Assembly: GCA_003427395.1 (NCBI GenBank)
Contig: BFEA01000019.1
Location: 63,973 to 86,093, forward strand
Length of the DNA: 22,121 nucleotides
Source of the DNA: Chara braunii
Taxonomy: Eukaryota; Streptophyta; Charophyceae; Charales; Characeae
Direction of reading: 5' to 3'
Below, in pieces: positions 17,747-22,121 of this stretch (position 1 is its first letter; each line of letters begins with the position of its first letter). Under the pieces are notes generated by a model that was not told where the DNA came from, searched no databases, and saw only the letters and a list, made by a program, of their open reading frames with translations. The translations under genes were made by a program, and so were the position numbers.

Positions 17747-18830
17747 GGGCAGTCCATCGCCCCGCATCTCCAAAGCTACACAGAGTCGTCACCCCGCTTG
17801 GCCTGAGTGTGCAAGCCAGGTTCGTCCACGTGCCACAGTCCTTCGCGACCACGCGTCAACCCCGCGCACTCAGCACCAGCTCGTCGGATCGCCCAACTCT
17901 CATACTCACTCACATTCCAAACTTGCTCGTTAGCCGACCCTCACTAATCGCGCTAACCTCGAGATTCTTAGAGAGACAACTAATCGCGCTTGCGAAATTT
18001 ATAGCATGCATGCTGGCGCGAGGGATACGGGATTAGCACAAGTGATGAGAAAGAGGAAAGAGGGAATGCCTACGTCTGCATGTTCAGGCCGCGGCGCGGG
18101 GGACGAAGCCACTCTCCGCGCATTGATCCGGGCATGCAACGTGGGAACCACTTAGAACAGAGGGGGAGAGTGTGCATACGAAGACGAGGCGGGAAAGAGA
18201 GAAACACAAAGGCCATCAAGAACAAGAAGATTACAGTTGCGATTGTGCCCGCCAAAAGCTACAGTTACACACAGGACTAAGGCGCGGATGGAAATCAGAG
18301 CCCAGACCCTGTCGAGGCACGGCGCGTGCAAGTAAGAAGCGCCATGCAGAAAATTGCAAGGTGCCTAAATTCCTAGTCTAAATCCTTATTGCAAAAGAAA
18401 ATTCCGAAAAAAAAACAATTCCAAGAGCCTGCGGTGGCTCGACATTAGTTCAAATTTTAAAAACGAAAATTCTCGCGCGCTAATCGTGCCAAAATTCCTA
18501 GTGCTCTCAGCAGAACAAGAAAGAAGTTATGGCAACCGTTATTTCTCGCGCTCGCTAGGGCGCGGTCACTCAATCGTCGGCGCGGGACTTTCCCGGCACC
18601 GGCCCGACGAACTCCAATAAAAGCAAAAGGAAACGAGGGCATCCATGCAACTTGCCCAACCGATCCCCGCTTACGCCCGTCACCCATCAAAGCCCTCCTG
18701 TTTCCCCACAGCAGCCTCGCGCAGGAAGTCGCGCGATTACAGAAGATAGTTCGTCACATGCCCCGGTATCTCTGGGCCAATCAATGCTGGTGGGTACAAG
18801 AAGTCTTTTTTGGTTACCAATTGTGTGTGT
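17745..18830. other. No gene seen
   Basis: The sequence is unassigned and moderately GC-rich. Open frames are all under 80 residues and lack motifs, and I cannot distinguish host intergenic sequence from old transposon. Confidence 0.5.
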
Positions 18831-18833
18831 TCA

Positions 18834-18909
18834 TGGACCCGTTTTCCAGCAGGACGGCTGTATCACCCCCTCTAGTAGTAGATACCAGTTAATTTTCCAA
18901 AAAAAAAAA
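18834..18909 (+). mobile_element. Fragment of the retroelement 3' tail module with A tail
   Basis: TGGACCCGTTTTCCAGCAGG matches the shared module and is followed after about 45 bases by an A run (18899-18909). The rest is diverged, so this is a partial or old copy. Confidence 0.5.
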
Positions 18910-19312
18910 CAAAACAAAGGACACTGCACCCAGGGCAAAGGGCACTGGGTGACAAGGGAGGGAGTGAGAGTAAGTGAGGAGGAGAGTGAGAGGAATAGTT
19001 GGTGCTTTGTTAGATCCGGAGTGATGGATTTTGGACGGAGGGGAGCTAATATGTAGCAGCACGATTTCCCCCCTGTCTCCCAACCACCATCTTTCCTCTC
19101 TAAACCTGCTTTATTTCAGTCCTTGTTCACTCTGTCTAACCTTTCCTGTCTGGCCTTGCCACCTGTTTTCTCGATCTCTTAGCTTTGGTTTGTGGGTGGT
19201 AGCCAAACTTCAGTCAAGATTTTATCAGCGCAACCTTGGTCGGTTTTCTTTTAACCAGGCTGCTCTAAAATTCGCTGCCAATGTGATATTTGGGTAGGAC
19301 CGACGGAGGTCA
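18910..19312. other. No gene seen
   Basis: It contains one copy of the GGGCAAAGGGCACTGG motif (18933-18948) just after the A tail, then pyrimidine-rich sequence to about 19170. No coding motif is seen. Confidence 0.5.
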
Positions 19313-19689
19313 GTGCCGGAAGGCAGGGGTAGGGATAGCCACTGGTGCCCCCCAGTGGCCCCTCCCGGTACCCTGATCAGGCACAAGGTTGGGGAAGGAG
19401 ATGCGGACCATCAGCTCTTGGTTCCAGGTTTTGGGATATGCTCACACCTGCTCAGTCAATCCTCTGGTTTCCAGAGCAATCAATGCTGGCAGGAATCCTC
19501 TAGACACCATCCAGTTTTTTCTATGCATCATTCTGTATCAATTTCTGTATGGGACGCTGGACCCGTTTTCCAGCAGGTGATGCTCCCCACCAATAGATGG
19601 AGCCTCTCCCCAGGTGCTAGGCTAAGCAATGTCTACGCTAAACAGCATTGCTAGCACTGGTGGGTCTGTTTTCAAAAAAAAAAAAAAAA
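19313..19689 (+). mobile_element. Plus-strand retroelement 3' end with module and A16 tail
   Basis: GGGACGCTGGACCCGTTTTC (19551-19570) leads through CCACCAATAGATGGAGCC (about 19588-19604) to an A tail of about 16 (19674-19689). The order is the same as the minus-strand copies at 7.2 and 11.8 kb. Upstream sequence from about 19313 may be part of the same 3' untranslated region, but its 5' limit is unclear. Confidence 0.65.
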
Positions 19690-19750
19690 GGGCAAAGGGC
19701 ACTGGATTAAACCGCCAGTACCTTTCCCATATGTAGCCTGGGGCCCTTGT

Positions 19751-19850
19751 GCACCAAGCATTTGGGATGTATCTGGTTGGGGCGCATGCCCCAGGACCCC
19801 GCACCAAGCATTTGGGATATATCTGGTCTGGGTGCATGCCCGGGGACGGC
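19751..19850. repeat. 50-bp tandem duplication
   Basis: Two units, 19751-19800 and 19801-19850, both start GCACCAAGCATTTGGGAT and have exactly 50-base spacing with several mismatches. Confidence 0.9.
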
Positions 19851-19890
19851 CTCCGTGTTAACGGCAGGCAATTGTTTTTTGCCTGGTGAA

Positions 19891-20073
19891 GGTGCTGGCG
19901 GTTTAAGCATCTGAATCTCCATGCCCTATCATATACACCCAGGGCGAAGGGCACTGGATGAAGCCTCGGAATCTGGACCTTTTTTGGGCCTGGGAAAGGT
20001 ATTGGCGGTTTAAGCATCTGAATCTGGATGCCTTATCCTATACACCCAGGGCCAAGGGCACTGGCTGAAGCGT
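19891..20073. repeat. 107-bp direct repeat, second copy partial
   Basis: GGCGGTTTAAGCATCTGAAT begins at 19897 and again at 20004, and similarity extends through the GGGC(G/C)AAGGGCACTGG motif to about 20073. A related but inverted segment lies at about 19704-19729, and a related piece sits at the hydrolase stop codon (about 5812-5835). Confidence 0.8.
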
Positions 20074-20212
20074 CTGAATCTGGATGCGTTCTATGTAGAG
20101 ATGCACACACGCAGAAAAGAAGATCCGAATCTGCATGGGTTCTATGTATAGATGCAGAAAAGAAGACCCATAGCAGTTGTGTGCATCTCTCCACAAAAAC
20201 ATCCAAGTTCAG
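20074..20212. mobile_element. Foldback (MITE-like) element
   Basis: Arm 20074-20108 and arm 20179-20212 are imperfect reverse complements, sharing CTGAA-TTGGATG and GAGATGCACAC cores. There is no coding capacity. The arm sequence resembles that of the foldback at 21480-21644. Confidence 0.65.
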
Positions 20213-20234
20213 GTGTTAAATATACTCCAGGACC

Positions 20235-20348
20235 TACCTTCTTCCCCCCACTACAGCATATTAATGACTCATTATTCCTGTATTTAGACTCAAAGATACC
20301 CCAAATACAACTATAATGACGGTACGTTGTGTTTGGGGGAAGAAGGTA
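20235..20348. mobile_element. Foldback (MITE-like) element
   Basis: Terminal inverted repeats 20235-20250 and 20334-20348 (TACCTTCTTCCCCC core) match apart from one extra C. About 83 bases of AT-rich interior follow with no coding capacity. Confidence 0.65.
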
Positions 20349-20599
20349 CTAGTGGGATCTTGCCCCTGGTTTCCAGCATGTGCAGCATGTGGTGCTCACG
20401 AGAATGGGGTTGGAGAAGCGGATCGGAGCCGTCCACAAACTCACAACCACCAGTACCTCCACTTTTTTAGGTCGTTAACGCGGTAGCTGAATCGGTGCGC
20501 CACGCAGGTCCATATGCATTTGCCTCAGAGCCTCCCCAGAGGGGGCCTAAGACCTCCCTCTCTCCACTACTCATGCACAAAAGACAAAAGATATGAACG

Positions 20600-20704
20600 G
20601 GGGCCAAGTCCCACTCACGCTGATTCTTCACTCCTGACCGTTGATCATCATAATCTGCGATCAGCAATTGAGAATTCGGCTAACTTGAAGTGGGACTTGG
20701 CCCC
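20600..20704. mobile_element. Foldback (MITE-like) element
   Basis: A 16-base perfect terminal inverted repeat, GGGGCCAAGTCCCACT (20600-20615), has its reverse complement at 20689-20704, with weaker pairing inside. The terminus resembles that of the insertion in the U2 sequence (GGGCCAGATCCCACT). Confidence 0.65.
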
Positions 20705-20832
20705 GGGTTTCTTCCCAGGTGCTAGTGAAAGATTCCTTCTCGTCTGGCAATTATGGTGGAGCAAGGCCCAAAGGCCCGTCGCTCTACTACAAAGAATTGT
20801 CCATGTATCTGTAGCCTATCTCAGGGCATGCT

Positions 20833-20900
20833 CACACTTGCACATATTTTCGCAAAACATACACGTACTACGCTAATCTGCGAAAATACGTGCTAGTGTG
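20833..20900. repeat. 22-bp inverted repeat upstream of the U2 sequence
   Basis: Arms 20833-20854 and 20879-20900 pair at 20 of 22 positions around a 24-base loop. It lies 60 bases upstream of the U2 start and may be a small foldback element or a hairpin. Confidence 0.75.
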
Positions 20901-20987
20901 GTCACATTATCTCACATAGCAGGTAGCACCAAACGACAAAGACAGCAGTCACAGCACCCAATACCTTTCTCGGCCTTTTGGCTAAGA

Positions 20988-21469
20988 GGCTAGCCACACA
21001 GGCTCAGCCTGTGTCTAACCAGGTTCTCGACAATTTTGCATCGCCACACAGACTTTCGAAGAATTGATACTTTCGACAGCCACCCTCCAGCAATCGCTTC
21101 CTCCAGCCCGCAGGTGACGGAAATTCGACAATGGCCAGCCGACCTTTCGAGAATTGCGTTCGAATTTGCGTTTGCACGGTCAGGGACTGTGTTCCGTGAC
21201 ACCCGTGCCCTGTCGAAAGGCGGAGTCCGCCTGGCTATGACTCCATGACCAAAAACCTTGCCCCTCTACAGCCTGTGTGGCGAAAGGGGGGGTAAACTGT
21301 CGACCGCCTGCTTCCAATTTTTTTCTGACAACTGTTGAAACTCAAATGGAGTGGGGGTGCGCCAGGAGATATATATCGAGAGGAGTGGTGGGATGGGAGT
21401 CTCGTGAGTGAAAGAAAAAAAAAAAAAAAGAGTTTCGACAGCCTGTCTGACAGCTGTCAAAACTCTAAG
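20988..21469. mobile_element. 482-bp insertion in the U2 sequence
   Basis: It is flanked by the 5-bp direct repeat TAAGA (20983-20987 and 21470-21474), of which U2 normally has one copy. The interior contains a CACACAGGCTCAGCCTGTG palindrome near its left end, an A-rich run (21415-21429) and repeated CTGTC/GACAG words near the right end. No coding frame is recognised, and clear terminal inverted repeats are not seen. Confidence 0.7.
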
Positions 21470-21479
21470 TAAGATCAAG

Positions 21480-21644
21480 GGCCAGATCCCACTGGCAAAG
21501 AGGATTGGAATAAGCCTCTGAATCTGGACCTGTCTGTGGAGAGGTGCAAACTATTGTGATTGAACTGCTTTTCTGCATCTCTGTGTGGAACATGTCCAGA
21601 TTCAGCCACTTATTCCAATCCTCTTTGCTAGTCGGATCTGTCCC
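21480..21644. mobile_element. 165-bp foldback element inserted in the U2 sequence
   Basis: Arms 21483-21529 and 21594-21640 pair at 42 of 47 positions. The insertion is flanked by CAAG (21476-21479 and 21645-21648), of which U2 has one copy. The termini resemble the foldback at 20600-20704 and the arms resemble the one at 20074-20212, so this is one non-autonomous family. The transposase source is not in the window. Confidence 0.82.
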
Positions 21645-21744
21645 CAAGTGTAGTATCTGTTCAGATCAGTTTGATATCTGATCCCTGGTCGGTTGTTCCA
21701 CACCATATTCAAAAAAAAATAAAAAAGAGAAAAAAAGGGATAAT

Positions 21745-21866
21745 TTGCAAAATACCCCTATTAGTTGAGATATATGCGGAAACGCCCCTAAAAGATGTGG
21801 GTAGAGCGGAATCATGCCCTTTTGGGCCTAATTCTTTGCGTTTCGCCCCTGTCAGGCCCATGTGCA
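21745..21866. repeat. Degenerate tandem repeat, about 30-bp period
   Basis: Four loosely similar units each have a TGC/AGC-purine-rich start and a GCCCCT-like block, with successive spacings of 29 to 32 bases. The units are strongly diverged. Confidence 0.5.
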
Positions 21867-22027
21867 AATTCGCAATCTGGACCGCATCATTGGGGCCTGG
21901 GCCTGCACCCTGTTTTACCCGGTCTGCCCTCCATACCGGGTGGGCAACTTTGCACAATACCCAGGCCCGTCCGCAGGTCAGTTTGCCTCCCTGTTCAGCA
22001 GCTTCATTCATCTTCCTCCCTCAGCTG

Positions 22028-22028
<1 letters not shown>

Positions 22029-22121
<93 letters not shown>
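22029..22121 (+). repeat. (TG)18 followed by (AG)n to the window end
   Basis: A perfect TG tract at 22029-22064 runs directly into AG dinucleotides at 22065-22121. The tract is cut by the window edge. Confidence 0.97.

Larger units (their letters stand above)
20961..21700 (+). ncRNA. U2 snRNA sequence (5' part), split by two insertions
   Basis: U2 pairs with the intron branch point in the spliceosome. Segment 20961-20987 is the conserved U2 5' end (ATACCTTTCTCGGCC then TTTTGGCTAAGA). Segment 21475-21479 (TCAAG) follows one insertion. Segment 21649 onward (TGTAGTATCTGTTC) follows the second, including the branch-point-pairing GTAGTA at 21650-21655 and the stem-loop IIa-like CAGTTTGATATCTGAT. 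Joining the three gives the universal U2 5' end with no gap. Beyond about 21680 the match fades. No Sm site or stem-loops III-IV are visible, and an A-rich run starts at 21711. A sequence 20909-20919 resembles the plant snRNA upstream element loosely, but there is no TATA box. It is a broken copy, perhaps retroposed. Confidence 0.85.

Noticed and set aside
17571-17852. ORFs with Arg-Glu or Leu-Ser dipeptide runs
   Set aside because: They are translations of the (TC)n microsatellite.
20909-20919. Plant snRNA upstream-element-like sequence before U2
   Set aside because: It matches the recalled consensus only at 9 of 11 positions, spacing to the U2 start is short, and no TATA box lies near -30.
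1-22121. CRISPR array or bacterial operon
   Set aside because: There are no regularly spaced identical repeats with unique spacers and no bacterial gene organisation; the sequence is eukaryotic.

Overview
The window looks nuclear, eukaryotic and from a green-lineage genome heavily loaded with transposons. Supporting signs are several decayed LINEs with a plant-type C-terminal zinc finger, long poly(A)/poly(T) tails, microsatellites, foldback elements, a spliceosomal U2 snRNA sequence and one probably spliced secreted-type hydrolase. From memory, the LINE and GIY-YIG protein styles recall charophyte algae such as Chara. That is an impression, not a demonstrated assignment. Two assembly artefacts are visible: a Nextera mate-pair junction adapter at 5268-5305 and a run of N at 10553-10707 inside a duplicated block.

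Layout. 1-2990: a decayed LINE on the minus strand (connector, reverse transcriptase, C-terminal region) with stops, frameshifts and a changed catalytic Asp. 2990-3720: simple repeats and an unknown coding fragment that stays in frame with the LINE. 3720-5830: AT-rich island, homopolymers, repeat pieces and the adapter. 5829-6944: the only convincing host gene, the last exon of an alpha/beta hydrolase on the minus strand. 7050-8131 and 10000-12275: two LINE 3' ends on the minus strand, the second interrupted by another retroelement tail. 8865-9692: a GC-rich 34-bp minisatellite built on a palindrome.

12.3-16.0 kb holds the most interesting element. On the plus strand lie a CCHC zinc knuckle, a charged coiled coil and a SAP-like motif, then one in-frame TGA and a GIY-YIG endonuclease domain. 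After these come a decayed linker with a CxC...HxH motif and what looks like the very start of a reverse transcriptase. This order matches Penelope-like retroelements with an N-terminal (permuted) endonuclease, here carrying an unusual zinc-knuckle/SAP upstream domain.

16.0-19.5 kb is mostly unassigned sequence with a C-rich block and a long (TC)n tract. 19.5-21.7 kb is packed with tandem duplications and foldback elements. Inside it the 5' part of a U2 snRNA sequence (start at 20961) is split by two separate insertions. Removing both, with their short target-site duplications, restores an uninterrupted U2 5' end. The window ends in (TG)n(AG)n.

No operon-like or pathway relation between genes is visible. 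The region is best read as nested transposon debris around one hydrolase gene.
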